DNA from: Caenorhabditis remanei
Lineage: Eukaryota > Nematoda > Chromadorea > Rhabditida > Rhabditidae
Length of the DNA: 64,000 nt
NCBI RefSeq assembly: GCF_010183535.1
Contig: NC_071328.1
Span: 13,950,001 to 14,014,000 of the forward strand
Direction: 5' to 3'
Position numbers and translations under genes: made by a program. Position 1 is the first letter of the stretch. Every line of letters starts with the position of its first letter. Of this stretch, positions 12,001 through 21,745 are shown one piece after another. The notes under the pieces are model-generated. The model did not search any database and was not told where the DNA came from. It was given only the letters and a program-made list of their open reading frames with translations.

Positions 12001-14260
12001 GACTGCTCGGCAAGTGAATCTGAATCAGCAAACCATGACAATGTTCCCTCGAAATCGCTCAATGAATCAAACATATTTTGAATATCTGCATGGAGCTTCA
12101 CCAATTCATCCAGGCTTGCCACATCTGTTGCTTCGTTTTTCTTTCTCTCGACGACTTCAATACTTTTTGAAAATTTCATCATATCATCCTTTTCATTCAA
12201 TGCATCTCTCATCCCGGTCAGTCCTTGCACCGCTTTCCCAATGACTTCCAAATGGGTCGAAGCTTCCGGGAAATCTTTCAGTGCATCAGTCTCCGGAGTC
12301 TTCAAGTCAACCAATCCCTCGATTGATCTCTTCATTTCATTCAGTCCATCTTTTATTCCAACCACTTTTTGCACAACGTTGAATCCATCCATCAATGTTT
12401 TCGAATACTTGCTGTCCTGTTTCCAGTTTCTGATCCTTTTCAGACCTTCAATAGCTTTGATCACTAAAGACAACTGATCCCGATCTTGCAAACATTTGAA
12501 GTAATCAGAGTATGTTTTTGATATCTCTTTATGATATTTGTTCAAAGAGTCTATACTGGAATTAACAGTTGTTGCATCATTTTGTACTTTGTTTAGCCCT
12601 ATTATTGAATGAGTAAGGTCATAAAGTTGTTTGATATGTCCAGCCATGACGTCTAGGTTCTTGTATCCTTTAATCTCATTCACGACTTCTTGAACATTAC
12701 TTCCATCTGCTTTAGTTTTGTTACAAATGGCGAGAATGTCATCGCATATTCCAATGATTCCGGAAGACTTCACATATTTCAACAACTCGTCTCTTTCCGT
12801 GTTCAATTCCAACAATTTCTTGTCAATTTCATCCACAGCGTTCTTAAAAATCTGGATGGAATCGTTGGCAATCGGGGGTCCTGCAATTAAAGAACAGTTG
12901 TATCCTTGTGAGACTCCCGTTTTAGCCGCATCAACTTCTTTGGAAACTTCTGACATCAAATCCAGGTGACTCAAAAAATCGATTATTCCTCCAAAATCAG
13001 ATCCAAGGGAATCATCCACTGATTTTGAAATGCTAGTTAGTCCATCCAGGTGAGTTAGTGCAATTTTCAGACTCTCCGATTTAACCACCTTGGCGATCCA
13101 TGAATCAACAATGTCAGAAGATATGAATGAAAGGTCCGATGCACCATCTGGCAATCCGAATGTGTGTTGAAGTTGTCTTTTTGGTCTTCCACGAGAAATC
13201 ATCAGGCTTGACACTGTTTTAATATCGGTAAGACGGTCGACCATACTGCTTAACTTCTTCGACATCAATTCTGTCTCATTCGTGTAAAGTGAACCATCGG
13301 AAGCATCAATATGAAGAAAGTCAACATGACTTCGATACATGGCCACACCTTTTTCTGCTTTCAAAATCGGCGAGATTCCATCGGTAGCAAAGGAAAAGTT
13401 GGAGAATTTCCAAAAAATGGGTGAGTTGTTCAAATTCATACTGGCATCTTTCATTTTTTTCAATAGCCTTACAGTTTCCTGTATATCTTTGGTCGAAACA
13501 GTGTTCCCTTTTAATTGCTGGTAGTTGGTTCTCCAATCAAAACAAGCAGAATTAATCGATCCCACATCAGTTATATTCAATCCATCCTTCGCAAGCCGAT
13601 CGATTTCCTTCCCAAAATGCTCCTTCTCATCCGTCCATTCAGTCAAGTTGCCAATTCCATCCACTTCATTCAATATCTCTTTCAACCCTTCAAACGCTCT
13701 CTCCACTTTTTTCGCGTTTTCCGAAGCTGCTAACTGATCGGAAAGTGACTTCATATCATTTACAGCACTTTGAACATCTGGCAATACGATTTCAGAGATT
13801 TTAGATGGTTTCACATCTCCAAAGCGAAGAATTTCAGAGATCAGCTCGTCGGAGTCAATGGATCCAGCTATGAGTTCTCGAAGTAGATAAATACCATTAG
13901 TAACACGAGCCACCTTTTTCAAATTCGTCACATGGGTTTTCAGATTTTCTGTAAATTGGTAAAACTATAGAATAAAATCCCGAAAGAGTAAAAAACTTGC
14001 CACTGGCGTCTCTTTTGAATCGGTGACGATTCTCGGATGGACTAGGATTGCGGTTGAGCGCATCTGAAAATTTATATCCTTGATGCAAAATTATTTTAGT
14101 CAATAAATCATACCTTGATCTCCATTCGAAATAAAATTCTGTCCATGGGGTAGGTCCCTTACCAGTGGAAATGCAGAAGCCGATATGGCAGCGATCAATA
14201 AGATCAGAAAATCTGAAAAACTTGGTCACATACTGTTTTTGTTGGTTAGATCTCACTCAT
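9054..14260 (-). CDS. WSN-family receptor-type tyrosine phosphatase-like protein, complete
   Basis: Exons (- strand): 14260-14257, 14212-14114, 14063-14004, 13948-11632, 11585-11223, 11110-10836, 10787-10649, 9679-9510, 9459-9308, 9260-9054; all phases close, giving 1261 residues. Start: ATG-A in a 4-base exon completes a clean signal peptide (about 1-16, ending ASA). Residues 49-52 are RFKR, a likely furin-type site. Residues about 56-130 match the nematode WSN domain (core VARVTNGIYLLRELI). A long helical ectodomain follows to about 827, then one membrane helix (about 833-853), a basic Cys-rich juxtamembrane stretch and a cytoplasmic PTP-like domain. The P-loop is LCSDGYKRTG (9549-9520): Cys and Arg stay, the invariant His is Leu. 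The WPD equivalent is WADP (9636-9628), Asp retained. The acidic/basic tail ends at TAG. Ligand and substrate are unknown. The 4-base first exon is the weakest part of the model. Confidence 0.85.
9680..10648 (-). repeat. Repeat-filled intron
   Basis: This intron of the - strand phosphatase-like gene holds degenerate copies of short GGTTTTGAAANGT-type repeats (about 9720-10200), one copy of the element with TTTTGAGCCGGGAAAACGTG (about 10230-10400, related to the 14.5-15.06 kb palindrome) and a tRNA-like segment (about 10490-10560). The equivalent intron of the paralogue is only 50 bases. Confidence 0.6.
10490..10560 (+). repeat. tRNA-like (SINE-type) segment
   Basis: A good box A (TAGCTCAGCCGG, about 10494-10505) is followed by GCGTTCGATCATG and GTTCGGGTCCC, resembling box B of a Pol III promoter. 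It does not fold into a full tRNA by eye, so I read it as a tRNA-derived repeat in the phosphatase-like gene intron. Confidence 0.4.
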
Positions 14261-14504
14261 GAATATTTAAATTCTTTTCTATCAGCTGAAGTGTTGATTG
14301 TTTCAAGCTTTGAAAAAACAGAAAACTGGCAAACTGACGAAAACTTTGTGAGAAATGAATAATATATAGAGCGGGGCTAAAATGGTTAGCGGCAAAAAGT
14401 TAACGAATGTCACGTAAAAAAGAAAATGTTTTCAAAACTACAAGCAAAATTACTAGCCTAGGTGGAAGCGTGTTTTCCGACGGCTGTGTAGTTCTCTCGG
14501 AAAA

Positions 14505-15062
14505 GGTTTTTTCTTAAAGGAGGACTGAAGTCATATTTTTTTATTTCAGATTCTGATACTTCAGAAAATTCTGAACATTTTTCATCATTGGAGCATGTGC
14601 TAAAAATCGCTCTAAATGCCCTAAATTCACGTTTTCCCGTCTCAAAAAGAGCCTAGGTGGAAGAGTTTTCCCACGCGAATTTTTGCCCCCGTGTAGTCCT
14701 CTCGGACAAAATGATTTATTTTTATTTATCGATTTTTCGTTTTCTTGCTTTTTTCAACAAATTTTCGTGTTTTTTCTTCTTTTTTTACGATATAAATTGA
14801 AAAAAACACGAAAACTTGTTGAAAAAAGCAAGAGAACGAAAAATCGAGAAATAAAAAGAAATAATTTTGTCCGAGAGGACTACACGGGCCAAAAATTCGC
14901 GTGGGAAAACTCTTCCATCTAGGCTCCTTTTGAGCCGGGAAAACGTGAATTTAGGGCATTTCGAGCGATTTTTAGCACATGCTCCAATGATGAAAAATGT
15001 TCAGAATTTTCTGAAGTATCAGAATCTGAAATAAAAAAATATGACTTCAGTCCTCCTTTAAT
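14505..15062. repeat. Palindromic element, about 560 bp
   Basis: Two inverted arms meet near 14788. Each outer part carries AAAGGAGGACTGAAGTCATA or its complement, then TCTGAAATA and TTTTGAGCCGGGAAAACGTG. Inner parts pair through TTCGTTTTCTTGC and GCAAGAGAACGAA. A single-arm copy sits at about 10230-10400. Foldback structure without a coding frame suggests a non-autonomous DNA element. Confidence 0.7.
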
Positions 15063-16223
15063 TTCTCGTTTTTCAATAAATTGTCTTATTTTTGAACGAT
15101 TTGAATAGAAAAAAACACAAAACACACACAGAAGTTTTACGGTAAATTATTTTTGTAGTTGACAACAGTGAGACTCAAAAAAATAGTTTATTCGTAAAGA
15201 AACTTGGTTTTTAAAAAAAATTAATGACACAAATAAATTATCATGAGGAGATCGAGTTGAGACATGTGGTAAGGGGCGGGTATTTGACAAGAAACACAAT
15301 AAATCATCGGGGACCATGAGAGTCAGGTTATGTAAGGTTTTCTCATTAAAAAATAGAAGGCGGGCGGTGATTACACAATGAAAACAATAATTACAAAACT
15401 ACAATAAATTAAATAATGATGTAATTATCTCGAACCAACTCTGTCACATTATCTAATTAAAATACAAAAAAGCGGAAGATGGAAATGGGGAAATTCTGTG
15501 GATTTTAATTGTAGATTTTGGGAGGTATCGCAGTTAGAGAAATGAGAAATCAGCTCTAGAAATTAAATATCTAGAAGGGGATATACTGGTCACATCGGCC
15601 ATAGAGATTGAAAGGGGAACACATAAGGCAACGGACGATTTTCTGTTAATTGAAGGCTTAATTGGACAGAAGATGGGTACTTGGGGAGAGACACAAACAC
15701 AAGAGTTTTGGGATGAAACATATCAGATGGAAGAGTGACAGGACATGGCGAATTTAGACACTTCAGATCACTTGGGAGCGCTGGATTTGGAAATGGGCTT
15801 TGAAATTTTGGAAATGATTTGGAGAACTTGGGAAGGGATTTAATAATCTGATCGATTATTATGATGGAAGAAAAAGGGGACAGGAATAAAAGGGGGAAGG
15901 ATCAATACAGAAAACTCGGGATTGGTGGGTTTGGAAACGTATTGAAGAACTCGGGAGGGGATTTCAGGGTCACATAGAAACTCATTGATTGATGGAAACG
16001 TGGATCGGAATTGGAATGGAAAAGAAACAATTACAGATTATATGGATCAAGTGACATGACTCTACATAAACTTGGGATTGGTAAATTTGGAAGGAATTTC
16101 GAGTATTTGGGAAGAGATTCAGAATCACATTCGATTATTCTGATGGAAGCGTTGAAAGAATCAGGGAATAGTTGATCACATGAACATATGAATCAGGGGC
16201 AAATGAGTCAGCAAGAATGAATA
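15063..16223. repeat. Gene-free stretch with a purine-rich degenerate tandem repeat
   Basis: 15063-15760 shows nothing gene-like. From about 15760 to 16215 roughly 145-base units recur, marked by AACTTGGGATTGGTAAATTTGG-like sequence, GGGAAGAGATT, and GATTATTCTGATGGAAG. About three units are recognisable; the hairpin element at 16224 interrupts the tract. Confidence 0.45.
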
Positions 16224-17469
16224 CAGTGCGTGCAAAAAGGATAGGACACCCCTCTATTTCGGGCCTTCTGAGCAAACGAAGAAAGTTATGAAAAATTTGA
16301 CACTTCCATTCGATTCAGCGTACAAAATAACCCCCGGGTACATATTTTCGTCATCTTACCATTTTTCATACTCCCGTACCACCAGAAAGTCACTTTTCCG
16401 GGTGTGCAAAAAGGATAGGACACCCTCGAAAATCCCATTTTCAGTTGATTTTTCGAAATTCTTTTTTCACGAAAATATGTTTTAAATAATGAAAGTATAC
16501 TTTTTATGTCGTTTTCGAGTATTTTCAAACGTTTTCCCTCATTTTCAACTCCGGTAGACAATGTTTGACACTGTTCGAAAATTGACCTCTCAGAATACTT
16601 ACTGTTTCAGAGTTTCAGGACGTGTATCTCGGTGCTCAGATAACGTACATTTCTGAAACTTGTCAGAAATGTCAATCATGTATCTGGTAATAAAATATAC
16701 AAAGATTTCATAGAATAATAGCGATTTTGGAAAGTTCCATTCAAGAATCTAAAACTCATTTTGACCAAAATTCACAATTTCCGAAGAAAAAAATTTAATC
16801 CTAGATAGCTGGTCTGCACATGTTTGTAAAGAATTGGTTTATTATTTTGTCAATTTTTTTATTACTTCCTTCATTGTAGTTGAAGAATATTCATTCTGGA
16901 CACATTTTTCGGAAATTGTAAATTTTGGTCAAAATGAGTTTTAGATTCTTGAATGGAACTTTCCAAAATCGCTATTATTCTATGAAATCTTTGTACATTT
17001 TATTACCAGATACATGATTGACATTTCTGACAAGTTTCAGAAATGTACGTTATCTGAGCACCGAGATACACGTCCTGAAACTCTGAAACAGTAAGTATTC
17101 TGAGAGGTCAATTTTCGAACAGTGTCAAACATTGTCTACCGGAGTTGAAAATGAGGGAAAACGTTTGAAAATACTCGAAAACGACATAAAAAGTATACTT
17201 TCATTATTTAAAACATATTTTCGTGAAAAAAGAATTTCGAAAAATCAACTGAAAATGGGATTTTCGAGGGTGTCCTATCCTTTTTGCACACCCGGAAAAG
17301 TGACTTTCTGGTGGTACGGGAGTATGAAAAATGGTAAGATGACGAAAATATGTACCCGGGGGTTATTTTGTACGCTGAATCGAATGGAAGTGTCAAATTT
17401 TTCATAACTTTCTTCGTTTGCTCAGAAGGCCCGAAATAGAGGGGTGTCCTATCCTTTTTGCACGCACTG
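16224..17469. mobile_element. Mariner-like hairpin (MITE-type) element with near-perfect 564-bp arms
   Basis: Ends CAGTGCGTGCAAAAAGGATA at 16224 and its complement at 17469, flanked by TA on both sides (16222-16223 and 17470-17471), as expected for Tc1/mariner-type insertion. Arms of about 564 bases (16224-16787 and 16906-17469) are almost identical, with a loop of about 118 bases. Inside each arm the string GTGCAAAAAGGATAGGACAC of the tip recurs once more (near 16403 and near 17272). No transposase frame; mirrored short frames in the arms are by-products of the symmetry. Confidence 0.85.
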
Positions 17470-17651
17470 TATTAGATTGGGGTTGAGAATTGAACAGAAA
17501 AGGAGTAAGGTGGAGCAATCAGTATCAAGGGGAACATGTGAAGAGATGAGGACCGACAAAAAGAAAAATTGGGAAAGAAAATTGAAATGAAAACACCGAT
17601 ATGTGGGCTGAAAGTGGAACAACAAAAATGGAGAGAGCAGTAGCAGACACT
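17470..17651. other. Spacer, includes the probable 3' UTR of the kinase gene
   Basis: The kinase gene on the - strand stops at 17652, so its 3' untranslated region should lie here. No clear AATAAA was seen on that strand. Confidence 0.3.
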
Positions 17652-20600
17652 TTAATAATTCCCCTTTGCGCCACCACCTTTCTTCTTTTTCAGCTTCAAT
17701 CGTGCCTCATTCTTCCCATTTTCGCCGTCTTTTTCCTGTAAAATAATTGATTAATTTCTCGTACACACAATGACATGTTGAAGCGACTCACATGTTTCTT
17801 CTCGCCGTTTTCATTGTCGACTACTTTTCTTATTTCTTTATTTCTCAACAATCCATAAAAATCAATACTATTCGGCAAAACATGCTGATATCCACCTGGG
17901 ATTACAACTTTTCTGAACTCTTGTTTCAAGTCCTCCTAAAAATTGAAATTTAATTGATTCTAGTATAACGGGTACTGTACCAGTATCTTCTCATTAGATT
18001 CCTTCTTTGATCCACAAACTTTACGATCTGAAATTCAAGAAATGAAACGAAACACTTTTTTGATAAAGTTCAAACATTTGCCCAACTTTGAAACGATGCC
18101 ACGTTCTTAAAAGTTTGTAAAATTTTTAAAAATTTAAATTGTTGACAGGTCTTGTCTAGGACTACATTTTTGTAGTTGACAACTTTTTAATAGCTCCGCC
18201 TACTTTTGAGATACGCGCTTTTAAAGATGGAAACCGAGGAGAGCGAGAGAGTGCGGAGTGGGGAGAGACGCAGAGCGGATGCGCATATCTCAAAAGTGGG
18301 CGGAGCTATCAAAAAATTGTCAACTACAAAAATGTAGCCCTCATTTTGATCTATTAAAATAATGCCAAATTTAGAATATTTTTTTTTCCCGAAAGTGGAT
18401 TTGACAATTAAAGAAATAAAGGTCTAGTTTTGATCTACACAGTGATTGTAAATTCAAAAAAATTGATGTAGTTTGAGAATCGTGGCGTTGTCTCAAAAAT
18501 GAGGAAGAATAGAAAGGAGAGAGACGCAGACAGACAATTTTAAAGGTGCTGTCTCCAAAAATGGAAGACAGAAATTCTCGCAATTTTCTCACTTACCAAT
18601 AGTATTCCCTTTCGTCGCAGCAATTCTGAACTTTTCGTATTCAATTTCTCCATTCATAGTTCCTTTGGACTCTTTGAGAATTTCACATAGTGTACAAAAT
18701 ATGTTCTCATAATTCGGACGATCTGGATATTTGGATTCCGTTAAACTCTTCAGAATCGGAACAAACCACCTCCAAAAGCTAAAAATAAAAATGCAAAATT
18801 TGCTTTAAAACTGCAAAGCCTACGGTGTTTTTGAAACGATTTCCGGGAATTGTTCTTTAAGATATTCTATCCTTTCTTGGCTAGCTGCGCCGCACCATGG
18901 GAGCGGTTTAAAAAACTCTAATACCAAATACAACCAACTCTCCAAATCCTCATTACGCCCAGTTTCCAAATTTCGGTGCATTTTGATCGAGCAGTATCTG
19001 AGGTTTCCACGAAACGTCACCTAAAAATCGAAAAAATACTCAAAGGATTGAAGCAAAATTTTTGCTACAGCTATGGCGATTCGACATTATTAATGTAGAA
19101 CTCGCTAGAAAACTCTTAATTTTCCAAAACTTCGCAACATGTCAAGTTTCGATGTGTTTTGGTTTTTAAGCGTCTGGTTTCAAAAGGTGTCAGAATATTT
19201 TTTGAAAAATTATTACACTTTCACTGGTTGCCCCCAAGTTTTCATTATATGGAATTTTTGCGAATATCTATTTTTTGAAAAGAAAAGTTCATGATCTACA
19301 TTTCTATAGTTGATCATATTTTGATAACTCCGCCCACTTTTAAGTTATACGCTTTTAAAGATGGTAACGTGGCTACAATAATGAGGGGGAGAAGGCACTC
19401 GTCTCCTTTAGGAAGTTATCATTTTTAAATGCGCATATCTCAAAAGTGGGCGGAGCTATCAAAAAGTGGTCAACTATGAAAATGTAGCCCTATTTTTGAT
19501 CTACAAAATGGGTACATTTGAATTTGAAAATGAAGCAATCTACGTCACCAAAAAACCGAGATAAGAACCCTCAAAAATTGTTCTCCAAGAAATCGATAAA
19601 CTTTGAATAGTCATCGGAAAGTCAGAACATTACCGATCGTTTTGATTTTTTTTAGATCTTGTAAATCAAATCTAGGGCTTTATTTTTGTAGTTAACAACT
19701 TTTTTATAGCTCCGCCCACTTTTCAGATATGCACCTTTGAAAATGGTAGCGTCTAGCCGCTCTACGTCTCTGCCCACTCCGCACTGATTCGCTCTCGTCG
19801 GTTTTCATATTTAAAGAGAGCAATCAAAAAGTTGTCATCTACAAAAATGTGGCCCTAGACAAGACCTATTCAAAAATACAATTTTCATAAAATTTCACAA
19901 ACTTATAAGAGCGTGGCATCGTTTCAAAGTTGGGCATATGTTTGAATTTTATCAAAAAGTGTTTCGTCTCATTTCTTGAATTTCAGATCGTAAAATGACT
20001 GGAACAGTTTTTTGATAACTCTGCCTACTTTTAAGATATGCGATTTAGAAAATGAAAAACGAAGAGCTTTTTCTGGTTGAAATTTTTGAAGGCGCGTGTT
20101 TTTAAATTTAAAAAAGATACAAAGAAGCTGTCAACTACAAAAGATCAGATGAGGATTTCATTTACACGACCACAATCACTTACCCGATCTCTTGGGCGCC
20201 GAATCCACCATCCCCCTTTTTCATCCTTTTTCGCGTAGCATCTAGCAAGACCATAATCCAAAAGACAAATATTACCACAATTTGGACGGACATCGACAGC
20301 AAAGTTGGATGGTTTCAAATCTCTATGCAAAAAACCAATCTCGTGTAACTGCTTCACTGCTGATAGTGTCCGAACGCTTATCATTAATACGGTCGATTTG
20401 CTCAAATTCCTATCCATCTGAAATTGGTTTCGCTAGATTTTTCGAAATTCTCGTGCTCGTACCTTCTCGTAAATTTTTTCCAGATCACTTCCCAACAATG
20501 ACATTACTATGAATGAGAACGATTTGTAATTTCCATCATCGTAAAGTTTTGGAGCTGTTGATTCCTTTTGCATCCTTATCATCACTTCTCTCTCGAAAAC

Positions 20601-21745
20601 GAATGATGGGTCCAAATTTCCTTTTTGAATCTGGAATTTGTAGTTTGAAATGGGGAAGAAAAACAAGGAAATTTGGAAATTTGGAAATATGATTTGAAAT
20701 GTGTAGGAAACTATGAATACTCCTATGCTAATCCCTCTCAAAATCTCCCAAACAGCGAATTTTCGGCTTGAAAATGCTCAAAATTGGTCACTAGTGGTCG
20801 AACTTTTTTTGTTTGAATTTCGTGTCGTCAGCTTACTTGATAAATGGAAGCAGTTAAAAAACAATTTCTTTTAAAAAAGTTTGAGAAATGCGTCTCCTCC
20901 CCTTTTGCTGCTGAAACATGCTATCTTTAAAGACGCATAGCTCAAAAGTGGGCGGAGCTATCAAAAAGCTGTCAACTACGAAAATTATCAGCAGGACATT
21001 ATACATGTTTTTGTAGTTGACAACTTTTTAAAAACTCCGCTCACTTTTGAGATATGCGCCTTTAAAGATGGGAACGCAGAGGAGAAGAAGAGAACGCACA
21101 CACAGTTAGCAATTCCTTATCGTCAAAAGTGAGTATCTCAAAAGTGGGCGGAGCTATCAAAAAGTTGTCAACTACAAAAATGAAGGATTGAATTTGATTG
21201 ATCTACAAGCAAAATGTAACTTTGGAACATTGAGGACAATAGTGACACAACAGGAATAAGCCAAAGTTGGTCGATTTTTCTCGGTGTCCTCGAATCGGCG
21301 TCTGTTTCCGTCTGAAACAAGCAACGCCTGGCGGCCTAGAAAACCAAAGCTACTCCCCATAACTATCACAAGATTAGTCGCAAAACGGGCATGGAAAAAT
21401 TTTTCATGGCCTAGAAACCAAGAAGAAAAAAATTCGGCCAGGTATCACCACTCAAGCATTTTTCGGACAGAGAACATTGGGAGAGGATTGTCTATATCTT
21501 TCTACACATTTTAAAACATATTCCCGAATGAGACAAGATCCAATTTTTGAACTAACTTTCATTGCTGCTTCCCTTTTATCATCTTTTCCAGTTACTCGAT
21601 ACACACTACCAAATCCACCTTCACCCAATTTCTCTTCGACTCTCCATATTTTCCCGCTTTTTTTGGAATCTCGGACTTCTTCTCCAATTGATATCTCAAT
21701 TTCTTCTGTTTGTCGTTCGACCCTGTCAAAGTCGTCGTCATCCAT
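17652..21745 (-). CDS. CK1-family (worm-expanded, TTBK-like) protein kinase
   Basis: Eight exons on the - strand: 21745-21557, 20630-20463, 20417-20184, 19020-18824, 18778-18597, 18027-17981, 17935-17792, 17735-17652; phases close and give 414 residues. Kinase landmarks in order: glycine loop LGEGGFGSVY, ATP-binding Lys in AAMK, an LLGSDLEKIYEK hinge region typical of CK1, catalytic HRDLKPSN, a DYG in place of DFG (LLDYGLAR), FRGNLRYCSI in the CK1 activation segment, and DLESWLYLVLEF. The first two-thirds is kinase; the C-terminal tail is Lys/Gly-rich (end GGGAKGNY). Ser/Thr phosphorylation of unknown substrates is inferred. Related worm CK1 genes are often expressed in sperm, which is family knowledge, not seen here. 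The start ATG at 21745 precedes an acidic N-terminus. Long introns carry foldback repeats. DYG instead of DFG is unusual but known in active kinases. Confidence 0.88.
18028..18596 (-). repeat. Kinase intron with a foldback repeat
   Basis: A palindrome at about 18163-18345 consists of TTTGTAGTTGACAACTTTTT, CTCCGCCTACTTTTGAGATA, a short spacer with GAGAGAGTGCGGAGTGGGGA, and the inverse arm. It belongs to the same family as those in the next two features. Confidence 0.75.
19021..20183 (-). repeat. Kinase intron with three foldback repeats
   Basis: Copies of the CTCCGCCCACTTTTGAG foldback family lie at about 19290-19500, 19670-19860 and 19985-20150 (the last degenerate). Spacers between the arms differ: some carry GAGAGAG or CTCTCTC runs, so the arms are better conserved than the loops. 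Confidence 0.75.
20631..21556 (-). repeat. Kinase intron with paired foldback repeats
   Basis: A copy at about 20920-20985 and a full palindrome at about 21000-21180 of the same family. The pattern of one or more copies in each long intron of this gene suggests repeated insertion into the same locus. Confidence 0.7.

Noticed and set aside
14139..14162. A 24-base intron in the signal-peptide exon of the - strand receptor gene
   Set aside because: Too short for a worm intron; the sequence stays in frame without removal, so it was kept as coding.
16286..17407. Two identical 91-residue frames
   Set aside because: They lie in the two arms of one palindromic element and mirror each other, so they are symmetry products.
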